A DNA stretch of 64,000 bases from Prevotella denticola (GTDB lineage Bacteria; Bacteroidota; Bacteroidia; Bacteroidales; Bacteroidaceae), in assembly GCF_900454835.1 (NCBI RefSeq), contig NZ_UGTM01000001.1:1612501-1676500 (forward strand). Reading direction: 5' to 3'. The notes below the pieces were generated by a model. That model was not told the origin of the DNA and did not search any database. It saw only the letters and a list, made by a program, of their open reading frames with translations. Position numbers and translations under genes: made by a program. Shown here piece after piece: positions 1-8,468 of this stretch. Every line of letters starts with the position of its first letter. Position 1 is the stretch's first letter.

Positions 1-590
1 TCAAGCTCTTCCACGTCCTTCATACGGGAGATTTTGAAAGTCTTGTTCGTATGAGACAGCAGTTCATGACAGCGCACATCCTCGTTGTCGTGCAGCAGGA
101 GGAAAGGTTCGACGATACGGTCCTTCACCGTGTGGCTGTTCGGACTGGAGTATCCTACCAGCCGTACCATCCGCTTACGCTCCATTGCCCGCCGGAGCAC
201 AGACAGGTTGCTGTCCATCTGCCGGCGGACCGATGAGGGAGCTGATACAGACAGGGCGTAGGCATTCTCTATCTTCCTCCGAAGCTGGTTCACCGCCACA
301 CTGCTGCCGTTATCCGCCATCGTCAGCAGACTGTAGATGGTCCTGATGTCATTGTCCGTGAACTGGACGGCCTGCAACAGCCTTGTAAAGAAAGGCGACC
401 GGCGGTCGATGTGATAACAGCCTTCATGCTTGAAGACGATGAAACCGGCATGTCTGATGAAATCGAGCAGATAATAAAAGTTCCTGCGCGACAGCTCCAT
501 CCTCTCGCACAGTTCCTCCACCGTATAGTTGCGGCCGTCAGACAAGAGCGCCAACAGTTCCAACTGCTTCCTTAGTTTGTCAAATCTCAT
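1..590 (-). CDS. WYL-domain transcriptional regulator (partial)
   Basis: The gene begins at an ATG at 588-590 and runs off the left edge; 196 codons are visible. Residues about 1-60 look like a winged helix (VEELCERMELSRRNFYYLL is the helix-turn-helix part), followed by a helical linker. From about residue 130 the start of a WYL domain is visible (MERKRMVRLVGYSS, then VEPFLLLHDNEDVRCHEL). WYL proteins sense ligands such as nucleotides or nucleic acids and regulate transcription; the target here is unknown. The C-terminal part is outside the window. It lies upstream of, and in the same direction as, nothing else visible, and a terminator separates it from the SusC/D operon, so it is probably an independent unit. 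Confidence 0.8.
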   Translation of the reverse strand, partial: MRFDKLRKQLELLALLSDGRNYTVEELCERMELSRRNFYYLLDFIRHAGFIVFKHEGCYHIDRRSPFFTRLLQAVQFTDNDIRTIYSLLTMADNGSSVAVNQLRRKIENAYALSVSAPSSVRRQMDSNLSVLRRAMERKRMVRLVGYSSPNSHTVKDRIVEPFLLLHDNEDVRCHELLSHTNKTFKISRMKDVEEL

Positions 591-651
591 ACATTACACT
601 TATCCTGTATAGTACTAAACGCACAGGAAGGCCATTAATTGTCTTAACATG

Positions 652-691
652 AAAAAACTCTCTGTACAGGCATATAACCTGTACAGAGAGT
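652..691 (-). terminator. Rho-independent terminator of the first SusC/D operon
   Basis: A 14-bp perfect stem (arms 657-670 and 678-691, core CTCTCTGTACAGG) with a 7-nt loop is followed on the minus strand by six T (652-657). It sits 22 bp after the stop codon of the lipoprotein gene. Confidence 0.9.
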
Positions 692-713
692 CAATATCAT
701 TCGTCCTCAAACC

Positions 714-1469
714 TTACTTGTTCAAGACCAGAACTTCCTGCTTTACGCCGAAAGAGCCTGCAGAAACCGTGAACTTGAAATTGAAAGTGAATGTCTTTGT
801 CCCTTCGTCATAAGTACTTCCCTGGTCTGTTGCACTGACCATTCCATACGACGGATGTTTAAATCCCGTCTCCATGGAAGAAGGATAGACTGTCACCTTA
901 CTTCCGTTCGGACTGAAAGAGAAGCCATGGCCTTCTGCCCACAGATCCTTGATACGGTAGCGATTGCCCACTTCTGAATACTCGACATTGACGGTACCGA
1001 TATTGCCGAACATTTCCGATGTATATGTTCCTGTACCAAAAGCCTTGTAGTCAAGACCCTCGAAGTCGATACTCTGGGAAGTCTTCGTGCCACCATTCAC
1101 CGCAACAACGGTTATGGAATAAAGCCCGTGCAGGTCCGTAACATAGACATCCTTGTAATCAGAAGGCTTCACGTCAACTTTCTTTCCATTGGCAACGACA
1201 TAGTCGGCATATTCACCTTCTGTCATCTTACGTGCTTCCTTAGCCGACTTCAGTTCAGCCAGATAATATACTTCACTGACAGCAGCATTGGTCGCTACAC
1301 GGAAGAGACAGTCGTTATCGGCATTGTACCCATCTCCGACTTTGTATTGATAAACCGTTCCAACGGGTGTGCCGTCATTGCCCGGCTCTGTGCCATACTC
1401 TTCCTTACAGCCCGTAAAAACAACGGCGGCAAGGGCAAGTAACAGTAAACTCTTAATGTATTTCTTCAT
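714..1469 (-). CDS. Surface lipoprotein of a SusC/D operon, unknown function
   Basis: A 251-residue lipoprotein: hydrophobic signal peptide and lipobox ending at Cys21 (AVVFTGC), followed by acidic KEEYGTE, which resembles a surface-export signal of Bacteroidetes lipoproteins. It is the last gene of the operon, 29 bp after the SusD-like gene, where glycan-binding SusE/SusF-type proteins usually lie. The body is predicted beta-rich with many Thr, Ser, Tyr and Gly, but I recognise no specific domain. A role in binding the operon's substrate is an inference from position only. Confidence 0.75.
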   Translation of the reverse strand: MKKYIKSLLLLALAAVVFTGCKEEYGTEPGNDGTPVGTVYQYKVGDGYNADNDCLFRVATNAAVSEVYYLAELKSAKEARKMTEGEYADYVVANGKKVDVKPSDYKDVYVTDLHGLYSITVVAVNGGTKTSQSIDFEGLDYKAFGTGTYTSEMFGNIGTVNVEYSEVGNRYRIKDLWAEGHGFSFSPNGSKVTVYPSSMETGFKHPSYGMVSATDQGSTYDEGTKTFTFNFKFTVSAGSFGVKQEVLVLNK

Positions 1470-1498
1470 AATCTTTTGCTTTTATATTCGTCAATTGC

Positions 1499-3175
1499 TT
1501 AGAAAACATACGGATCAGAGTCGGCGGCAGGCTGAACCGGATCAGGATTACGAGTCATACCTCCATTGTTGTCAGACTCTGTTCCCACAAATGCCCAGAC
1601 CATCCAGTTAGGCAGCTCCTTCGTATTCCAGCGCGCATTTTCAAGATGATTGGTTCCAGCATAACTGCGGATAATGCCCTTGTTCAGACGTTTGATATCA
1701 AAAGTAGCAAAACCTTCACCCCAGAGCTCTACACGGCGCTGCCACCAGACTTCGTTCTGGAATAGAGACGTACTGGCATTGTAATAAGCATCTGTATGTT
1801 TGCCATACACATACTGCGGGTCTCGCGTCTTGGCAAATGCTTCCAACAACGCCTTACCACGTACTTCATCCTGCATCCCTGCGGCTTCAGCCTCGATAAG
1901 CTTCATTTCCTCAACACGCATCAAAGGGACTGATACACACCAGGCATCGTACTTGACATCAGCTTTCCCCGCTGCATTGCGGAACTTCAAAGACAAACCA
2001 CCAAGACCGTATTTGGAGTATTCCATCCCTGACTTGTAGACGCGATCGGGATAATTAGAGTAGTCTCCCAGCTTGTTGATGGCAGCAGCTTTGCTCATGC
2101 CGTCCAAAGAGAAGTCCACCCAGCACTTGCGACGGAAATCCGTACTGGGAATCGTAGAATAGAGATGACGGTCAATCACCATCACACCACCGTATGAAGA
2201 GGCATATCCGCCGTCGAATCCGCCTTCCATCATCATTACAGATCCCCAGGAGTCGTCACCGTCATTCCCTTTGATATTGGGGTCGGTAGGAAGGAACTGT
2301 GTGGCGAACATCCAGGAACTGTTAGGTTTGTTGAAACCATTGTCACGGCTCAAAAACTCGCTTTCACTCATCATCGTGTAGCCCTGCTGTGCCAGCTTGG
2401 CATACTTCTCGGCATTCGCCCAGTCCTGCTTCTCAAGATAGGTACGTGCCTTGAGGCCGTAAACGACACTGATATCAGGAGTATACTTGTCCGATCTCTT
2501 ATAGTTCGCAAGATACTTCTCTGCTGCGTCAAGATCCTTCAGAATGAAATCGAAAGCTTCCTCCCAAGTCATACGCTCACTATGAGTAGCCTCCTGCAAT
2601 GTACGCAACTCATCAGCCTTAATCGTTGTCAAGGCTTTCGGATCAACCGAATAAGGTTTTGCCGCATACATACGTACCAAGTCCAGATAGAACATGGCGC
2701 GCATCGCATAAGCAATACCTGTACCAGCCTTTTTTGCGTTTTCGGGTTCTTTATATCCCGAAGCACCGGCACTTTTAATGACGTTGTTACAGTCAGTAAT
2801 CCACGAATAGTAGCAGGTCCATGGGAACTGGGTAACGGCATAACCAGATGCCAGGTACTTGACGTTGTTGTACCAGGTGGTAAGATGATTATTGGCACCT
2901 GCCGGCACGACATCCTGTCCTTCAACATCACGGGTAAGGAAGAACGCCGTATAGCCGAAATCCCACACGTTGTTTCTCCTGGGAGAATACGTTCTCTTTC
3001 CGCTGAGGTTCGTTGTCAGTGCGCTGACCATGTTATCAAAGGCACCCGGAGCTCTCGCCACCTGATCCAGTGAAGCGACATTGCTCTGCGGCTCTACCTC
3101 TTCGATACAACCCGTAAGCACAGAAGTGCCTAAAGCCGCCAGGAGTATTGTTGAAAAAATCTTATTCATTGTCAT
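1499..3175 (-). CDS. SusD/RagB-family nutrient-binding lipoprotein
   Basis: A 558-residue SusD-like outer-membrane lipoprotein that would cap the adjacent SusC-like pore and hand it ligand. The lipobox ends at Cys23 (SVLTGC) followed by IEEVEPQ. The N-terminal helical half has the usual region of paired helices (for example AMRAMFYLDLVRMYA near residue 155), and the C-terminus has the typical RRVELWGEGFATFDIKR stretch. Start is ATG 3175 or ATG 3169 (MNK); both give the same signal peptide. It follows the SusC-like gene by 14 bp. No glycoside hydrolase is visible beside it, so the substrate cannot be inferred. Confidence 0.92.
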   Translation of the reverse strand: MTMNKIFSTILLAALGTSVLTGCIEEVEPQSNVASLDQVARAPGAFDNMVSALTTNLSGKRTYSPRRNNVWDFGYTAFFLTRDVEGQDVVPAGANNHLTTWYNNVKYLASGYAVTQFPWTCYYSWITDCNNVIKSAGASGYKEPENAKKAGTGIAYAMRAMFYLDLVRMYAAKPYSVDPKALTTIKADELRTLQEATHSERMTWEEAFDFILKDLDAAEKYLANYKRSDKYTPDISVVYGLKARTYLEKQDWANAEKYAKLAQQGYTMMSESEFLSRDNGFNKPNSSWMFATQFLPTDPNIKGNDGDDSWGSVMMMEGGFDGGYASSYGGVMVIDRHLYSTIPSTDFRRKCWVDFSLDGMSKAAAINKLGDYSNYPDRVYKSGMEYSKYGLGGLSLKFRNAAGKADVKYDAWCVSVPLMRVEEMKLIEAEAAGMQDEVRGKALLEAFAKTRDPQYVYGKHTDAYYNASTSLFQNEVWWQRRVELWGEGFATFDIKRLNKGIIRSYAGTNHLENARWNTKELPNWMVWAFVGTESDNNGGMTRNPDPVQPAADSDPYVF

Positions 3176-3189
3176 ATTCTTTTTGTTAA

Positions 3190-6100
3190 TTAGAAAGAAA
3201 CCTGCAGACCACCCATGACTGTACGTACAGGCGCATAGGAATTGACACCCGAGCGAGATGTTCCCTGGAAGCTGAAGCGGGGATCAAGTCCCTTGCGGGC
3301 AGACCAGAAGCAAAGGTTCTGTCCTTGTACATAAAGACGGATTTTGCTCAGCATCAACTTACGGACCAGTTTTGTCGGAACAGTATAACCGACAGTAAAC
3401 GACTGGAAATTGAGGAACCGCGCACTCGTAAGGAAACGCGTGGACTGTGCCGTCAAGTCAGGATCCGTGTACATGAAACGTGGAATATCGGTGGAAGTAT
3501 TGTTTGGAGTCCAAGACTTCAATATATCCTTGGACAGATTTGATCCGTCTCCCGTTGTCCTGACATTATTCATCAGCGAAGCATAGCCGAAATCATAGAT
3601 CTTACCGCCGATCTGATAGTCAAATGTAGCATTGAGGTCAAAATCGTAAACTCTCAGTGTCGTAGTGAAGCCGCCATTGGCAGCCGGTAACATCTCATGA
3701 GTATAGTTCGTAGCTTCGCTCCAATCCGTCGTTGTGAAAGAATGCTTCGTTCCTGGCTTGTTACTGTTTGACAGCCTGCCGGCTTTGAACTCCTTGTAGA
3801 TGTCCTCGTCAACCCAGTAAAGCGGCTGTCCCTTTTCATTCACACCGGCATAATCAGCCATCATTCCATTGTAGAGTGGTTGACCTTCTGCGTACCACAT
3901 CGGGATATTGAATCCTGCACTGACATCCGCCTGTGAGAATCCGCCATACTGTGCAATCTTGGTAGGGTCGAGCTTCAAAGCCTTTGCACGGTTGTGAGAA
4001 ATATTCGCCGAAGCACTCCATACAATATTCTTCGTACGGATGATGTCTCCGCCGAGCGTAAATTCGACACCTGAGTTGCGGATGTCTCCAATGTTACCAT
4101 AGTAACCCCGTACACCTACACTCTCCGGAACACCCAGCCAGAAAAGCATATCCGTTGTCTTCTTGGTATAGCAGTTGAGCTCACCATTCAAACGGTTCTG
4201 GAAGAGTGCGAACTCAATACCGAAGTTGAAATTGGTGGTTGTCTCCCAGGTAATGTCAGGATTGCCAATGGAAGTGAACGAAGGCAACATCGACTTCTCA
4301 CCACGTACCAGGCTGTAATAGTCAACATAGTTGAAATCAGGAATACCATCGTTACCCTGCTGTCCGATAGAGACTTTAAACTTCAGATTGTCAACCCACT
4401 TGGCATTCAGATCCTGGAAGAACTTTTCTTTGCTGAGAATCCACGCTCCTCCAATGCTCCAGAAGTTACCCCAACGGTTTTTCTTTGCGAATCGGCTGGA
4501 AGCATCACGACGGAAAGAAGCCTGTGCGAAATACTTCTGGTCATAGTTGTAAAGCAAATTGGCAAAATATCCTTCCACATTATAGATGGTACGATAAGAA
4601 TAGCTGTCATAACGATCTGCAAACGCATTGATTTCCTTGATGTCCGGTGAGAAGCCACCACGAGCCAATACCTCCAGATAGTTATAATTAGACTTATACC
4701 ACTCATGTCCTACCATCAGCTGGACATCATGCAGGCCAAAGGCCTTATGCCCCGTCAACGTCTGGACATAGTTCCAACGATAGCTAACACCAGTATCCTT
4801 ATTAATGCGCCCCTTGTCCGCAGCAGCACCGCCAATAAAAGGATTCTCATAGAAAGAATAACGTGTCAGTAAAAGGGTGATGGAGTTCATCGAATTGAAT
4901 TTCAACCATGGAGTCAACGTAACATCAAAGTTGAACTGTCCCTGCAACTGATCGAGTATGGTATTCTGCTTGTTGTACCTGTTCGCGCCCAGCGGGTTAC
5001 CTGTACTGAGGAAAGGCCGGGTCCCGATGCCCGGATAGTTTGTTGACGGCACACCGAAGTCATATTTCGGGTGACCGTATTGATCTGTAGCAATCACCGG
5101 ATTGCCGTTTGCATCCAGTGTGCGGACGTAGACAGGATAGATAGGAGCAATATACTGAGTGAAATAACCCAGATTAGCCGCATCAGTCCTGGTATCGCTC
5201 AGATTAGGATTCGACTCACGGTCAGAATGCACATATCCGGCATTTGCCAAGAGGTGCAGCCAGTTGGTAGCCTGATAGTCCGCCTTCAACCGAGCCGTAA
5301 ACCGCTCATATCCGGAGTTCTCCAGTACACCTTTCTCTTTCAGGTAACCTACACTCGAGTAATAGCTCATCTTGGAATCACCACCACTTACATTGATGTT
5401 ATACTCCTGACGGAATCCATGGCGGTATGCCTCATCCTTCCAGTCATCCGGCTGGAGGTAGTACTTTGTACCATTATATTCGTAAGCGCGTCCGAGGGTC
5501 GCCTTCGGATTCAACTTACCATCAAGCCCGATAAGATTCTCACCGGCGGGAAGTGTATATGGATTATACTGCAATCCGAAGCTGCCATTGGTGATCATGT
5601 TATCATTCGCCCACTTATTAGCCTGTTCACGTGTCATACCCTGCTTGTAGAAAGCATAGTTGAAGAACTGTGAATAGTAAGCCTCCATGAACTCGCCGGG
5701 ATCCGTGAACACGTCATAGTCCTGAATACTGCGGCTCGTCGCACCCCACTTCATCTCAGCATTGATGTTTGCCTTGCCTTTGCCTTTCTTCGTTGTAATC
5801 AGTATGACACCTGCCGCACCGCGTGCACCATAAAGAGCAGCAGAGGAGGCATCCTTCAGAACGGTAACGCTCTCGATGTCGTCCTGCGGAATGTTGCTCA
5901 GAGAAGCAGGATAAGGAGCACCGTCGACGATGATCAACGGATCTGTAGAAGCATAAAGAGAAGCGATACCACGGATATGGATGTTCGCATTTCCAGCACC
6001 GGGAGCACCGGATCCGCCTGTCAGCTGCAAGCCCGGGACCGACCCGATGAGAGCATCAGCCACATTGGTAGTAATCTTCTTTTTCAAGTCACCGGAATTG

Positions 6101-6465
6101 ACAACGGCTGCAGAACCGGCAAATGAGGCCTTGGACTGCGTACCGAAGGCAACGACCATCACCTCGTCCATCACCTTCCCGTCCGGATCAAGCGTGATTT
6201 TCATGTGTGCCTTACCCGTCAGCGTCTGCGTCTTCATGCCGATGTAGGACACTGTAATCTTAGAACCAGCCTTGACAGGCAACGAGAAATGCCCGTCTAT
6301 GTCCGTCGCGGTTCCCGTCTGCGTCCCTACCACGAGGATAGACGCACCGACTACGGGCTGCCCGTCATCTGAAGAGATTACGGTCCCGCTAATCTCTGTT
6401 TGCGCCAGTGCTGTTCCCATACAGAGGAAGAACACGGCTAAAAACATGGTTAGTCTTTTTTTCAT
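3190..6465 (-). CDS. SusC/RagA-family TonB-linked outer-membrane transporter
   Basis: A 1091-residue TonB-dependent transporter. A signal peptide (to about residue 21, TALAQ) precedes a carboxypeptidase-regulatory-like beta-sandwich (residues about 23-95, ISGTVISSDDGQPVVGAS), a TonB-box-like segment (EVMVVAFGTQ), the plug (about 115-235, with IHIRGIASL, DPLIIVDGAP and the SusC signature LKDASSAALYGARGAAGVI) and a 22-strand-type barrel ending in a C-terminal Phe. It is the first gene of a three-gene operon with the SusD-like protein and the lipoprotein. Length is normal for the family. Confidence 0.95.
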   Translation of the reverse strand: MKKRLTMFLAVFFLCMGTALAQTEISGTVISSDDGQPVVGASILVVGTQTGTATDIDGHFSLPVKAGSKITVSYIGMKTQTLTGKAHMKITLDPDGKVMDEVMVVAFGTQSKASFAGSAAVVNSGDLKKKITTNVADALIGSVPGLQLTGGSGAPGAGNANIHIRGIASLYASTDPLIIVDGAPYPASLSNIPQDDIESVTVLKDASSAALYGARGAAGVILITTKKGKGKANINAEMKWGATSRSIQDYDVFTDPGEFMEAYYSQFFNYAFYKQGMTREQANKWANDNMITNGSFGLQYNPYTLPAGENLIGLDGKLNPKATLGRAYEYNGTKYYLQPDDWKDEAYRHGFRQEYNINVSGGDSKMSYYSSVGYLKEKGVLENSGYERFTARLKADYQATNWLHLLANAGYVHSDRESNPNLSDTRTDAANLGYFTQYIAPIYPVYVRTLDANGNPVIATDQYGHPKYDFGVPSTNYPGIGTRPFLSTGNPLGANRYNKQNTILDQLQGQFNFDVTLTPWLKFNSMNSITLLLTRYSFYENPFIGGAAADKGRINKDTGVSYRWNYVQTLTGHKAFGLHDVQLMVGHEWYKSNYNYLEVLARGGFSPDIKEINAFADRYDSYSYRTIYNVEGYFANLLYNYDQKYFAQASFRRDASSRFAKKNRWGNFWSIGGAWILSKEKFFQDLNAKWVDNLKFKVSIGQQGNDGIPDFNYVDYYSLVRGEKSMLPSFTSIGNPDITWETTTNFNFGIEFALFQNRLNGELNCYTKKTTDMLFWLGVPESVGVRGYYGNIGDIRNSGVEFTLGGDIIRTKNIVWSASANISHNRAKALKLDPTKIAQYGGFSQADVSAGFNIPMWYAEGQPLYNGMMADYAGVNEKGQPLYWVDEDIYKEFKAGRLSNSNKPGTKHSFTTTDWSEATNYTHEMLPAANGGFTTTLRVYDFDLNATFDYQIGGKIYDFGYASLMNNVRTTGDGSNLSKDILKSWTPNNTSTDIPRFMYTDPDLTAQSTRFLTSARFLNFQSFTVGYTVPTKLVRKLMLSKIRLYVQGQNLCFWSARKGLDPRFSFQGTSRSGVNSYAPVRTVMGGLQVSF

Positions 6466-6577
6466 AAAATCGCTTTTTTGTTAACAATAAATATACTCTG
6501 TTTGTCTTATTGCAACTGGTAAAATTCACGAAACCAATCGTCAGGTTCTTGTCAAGAAGGGTATTCTCGTCAGATTA

Positions 6578-6585
6578 CAAAGCTA
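6578..6585 (-). promoter_or_regulatory. -7 box of the first SusC/D operon
   Basis: On the minus strand TAGCTTTG matches the Bacteroidetes -7 consensus TAnnTTTG, about 113 bp upstream of the SusC-like ATG, which leaves a leader of roughly 105 nt. A GCAAACGT half-palindrome lies 23 bp upstream (6609-6620). Confidence 0.6.
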
Positions 6586-6881
6586 ATATAGTTTTTCTCA
6601 ACATCCAAGCAAACGTAAACATAAGTTTTATTTTTTCACATTAATTAAGATTTCGGCGGTAAAATCTGTCATTGTGATGGTCAGAAAACAAAATAACCAT
6701 AAGCAAAAGCGGCTTTCCACAAGCAATATTGTAAGTAATACACAATTTTACAATTTGACAGATAAGCCCATTGAAAACATCTATAACAGCTCCCGCATCC
6801 TTACAGAATGACAGGAGACTTTCGTCCCGACAGACGGGAGACAAGACCGGAAAAGACAGCTGAAAAAACCGATTGAGAATA
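6586..6881. other. Intergenic stretch without a convincing gene
   Basis: Open frames across here are short and have no family resemblance. Apart from the GCAAACGT half-site near 6609 I see nothing until the repeat array at 6882. Confidence 0.5.
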
Positions 6882-6970
6882 TTCCCAACCGCTTGGGAAT
6901 GTCGTTCCCAGACCTTGGGAATACCGTTCCCGACGGCCGGGACTGCTGTTCCCAAGCGGTCGGGAATGAG
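6882..6970. repeat. Four-unit 22-bp palindromic array, type A (copy 1)
   Basis: Four units begin with TTCCC at 6882, 6905, 6927 and 6949 (steps 23, 22, 22). Each unit is a dyad of the form TTCCCAA-n-TTGGGAA: unit 1 TTCCCAACCGCTTGGGAA, unit 2 TTCCCAGACCTTGGGAA, unit 3 TTCCCGACGGCCGGGA, unit 4 TTCCCAAGCGGTCGGGAA. Arms differ between units but usually keep pairing within the unit. The same architecture recurs at 38789. Confidence 0.9.
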
Positions 6971-7009
6971 CGGTCTGCAGCTTAATGTTTTGGCTGTATG
7001 CGGACCGAA

Positions 7010-7062
7010 GAAAACAAAACGTCCCGCCACGATGAAAGGAATACTTCACCGTGGCGGGACGA
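7010..7062 (-). terminator. Rho-independent terminator after the small secreted protein gene
   Basis: GTCCCGCCAC (7021-7030) pairs with GTGGCGGGAC (7051-7060); the loop side can pair further. On the minus strand the stem is followed by GTTTTGTTTTC. It lies 27 bp after the stop at 7089. Confidence 0.8.
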
Positions 7063-7088
7063 GCCTAAGGTTATGGCCTGGAAGAATG

Positions 7089-7526
7089 TCAGTTACGGTC
7101 TGTGCTGTCAGGTTTGAAGGAGTCGGAAATACCTTTTCCGAGTTTCCTGAAGAACTTTTTCCCGCCTTCTCCTATCTTGCGGGTTATCTCGCCCACCGTC
7201 CTGGCTTCACGCTTCACGACCTGCCCCACACCATGTGAAACAGACTTGATTCCCTGCCTTACTTCCATCTCTCCGGAGTCCGTGCGGGCAGTCTGCCGTG
7301 ACGTGCCGCCGGTCTTCGCGCTACGCCCGGAAGACGGACGTGCCGTCGGCATCTCTGCCGCGTCATTCGCCCTGGCGTTGCGCCTTGCCTCCTTCTGCAT
7401 TTCCTTCTTGTGTGCCCTGACCAGCCGGGGGGATGCTCCGGCAATGCCGCTGTACTCTGTCTGTGCCGAAGCTGACAGGCACATCAGTGACAGGGCTATC
7501 AATGCTTTGATTCTGATACTTTTCAT
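7089..7526 (-). CDS. Small secreted basic protein, unknown function
   Basis: A 145-residue protein starting at ATG 7526 (an in-frame upstream ATG at 7592 would put 22 residues before the signal peptide and is less likely). The signal peptide MKSIRIKALIALSLMCLSA ends in SAQ, typical of Bacteroidetes. The mature part is rich in Arg, Lys, Ser and Ala, with a variable low-complexity middle and a C-terminal helix-prone segment (VKREARTVGEITRKIGEGG, FFRKLGKGISDSF). I recognise no domain. A plus-strand open frame overlaps it, but the signal peptide and the terminator favour this strand. Confidence 0.6.
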   Translation of the reverse strand: MKSIRIKALIALSLMCLSASAQTEYSGIAGASPRLVRAHKKEMQKEARRNARANDAAEMPTARPSSGRSAKTGGTSRQTARTDSGEMEVRQGIKSVSHGVGQVVKREARTVGEITRKIGEGGKKFFRKLGKGISDSFKPDSTDRN

Positions 7527-7688
7527 TGTCGTTTGTTCTGTTATATGGGTTAAGAACGTCCGACTGCCTAAGGATATTGCCGGCCTTAACAATCAATAGG
7601 ACGTATTAAGGGGATTTAAGTCACGTCTGCCTCTGCCAGACAGGTTCTCCGTTCCAGAACATTCCTGCCACAGCGGCCCCGTTCCGGC

Positions 7689-8468
7689 CTATCTGACAAG
7701 GCTCCGCACGGCAAACCATGCGTGCAGCAGCACGGTCTGGAGAAGTCCGTAGTGCCGGCGCATCACGTCGAAACGCTCCCGGAGCGACTCTTTGTGATGG
7801 AGGGTCGTCTGTCCTTCCTGCACGTAATCCGCCACGACGGCATGGATATTGCGCAGCAGGAGTCCCCTCCGCTCTCCTTCCTTCATGACCCGTATGCACC
7901 AGTCTACGTCCGCCGAATAGCGGTAGACGGTATCATACGGCAGCGAACGTGCGATGTCCGTCCGGGCATAGAATGCCTGGTGGCATACCAGCATGCCGTA
8001 GCGGAAGGAACGCCAGGTGAGCCGTGCAGGCGGAGTGAGGCGGCGGTGGCAGAGGAAGTTGCCTTTCCCGTCGATGATGTCGGTATCGCCGAAGAGTACG
8101 GCAGGACGCTCCTCGCCGTCGCCCACCACGGCGGCCAGCACCACACGGTCGAGCGTGTCGGCAGCCGGAAAGCGGTCGCCGGCATTCAGGAAGACGACAT
8201 AATCGCCTGTCGCCAGCTGCAGACCTTTGTTCATTGCATCGTAGAGACCGTTGTCCGGCTCGCTCTGGATGCGCACCGTGTGTCCGTTCTCCGCCTCTCC
8301 GGACTGTTTCCGGTAGGCTTCTGCAATGGCCACGGTATTGTCCGTCGACGCGCCGTCGATAATGAGATGTTCCACATGAGGATAATCCTGCATAAGCACG
8401 CTGTCGAGCGTCGGCTGCAGTACCTGGGCCGCATTGTAGGTTATCGTGACGACTGAGAATGCAATCAT
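7689..8468 (-). CDS. Family 2 glycosyltransferase
   Basis: A 259-residue GT-A-fold glycosyltransferase. The N-terminal nucleotide-sugar fold is clear (FSVVTITYNAAQVLQPTLDS, then LIIDGASTDNT at about 37-47 and EPDNGLYDAMNKGL near 70). The metal-site motif is NAGD within VVFLNAGD, the form seen in WcaE-like transferases of capsule and exopolysaccharide clusters. Its start overlaps the stop of the upstream transferase gene by 4 bp, so the pair is translationally coupled. Acceptor and sugar are unknown. Confidence 0.9.
   Translation of the reverse strand: MIAFSVVTITYNAAQVLQPTLDSVLMQDYPHVEHLIIDGASTDNTVAIAEAYRKQSGEAENGHTVRIQSEPDNGLYDAMNKGLQLATGDYVVFLNAGDRFPAADTLDRVVLAAVVGDGEERPAVLFGDTDIIDGKGNFLCHRRLTPPARLTWRSFRYGMLVCHQAFYARTDIARSLPYDTVYRYSADVDWCIRVMKEGERRGLLLRNIHAVVADYVQEGQTTLHHKESLRERFDVMRRHYGLLQTVLLHAWFAVRSLVR

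Noticed and set aside
6609..6620. GCAAACGTAAAC upstream of the first SusC as a LacI-type operator
   Set aside because: Only the left half matches, and its distance to the -7 box (29.5 bp) differs from the 61.5 bp of the other three.
7102..7599. Plus-strand frame of 165 codons
   Set aside because: The minus-strand frame has a signal peptide and a terminator at the correct end; this one has neither.
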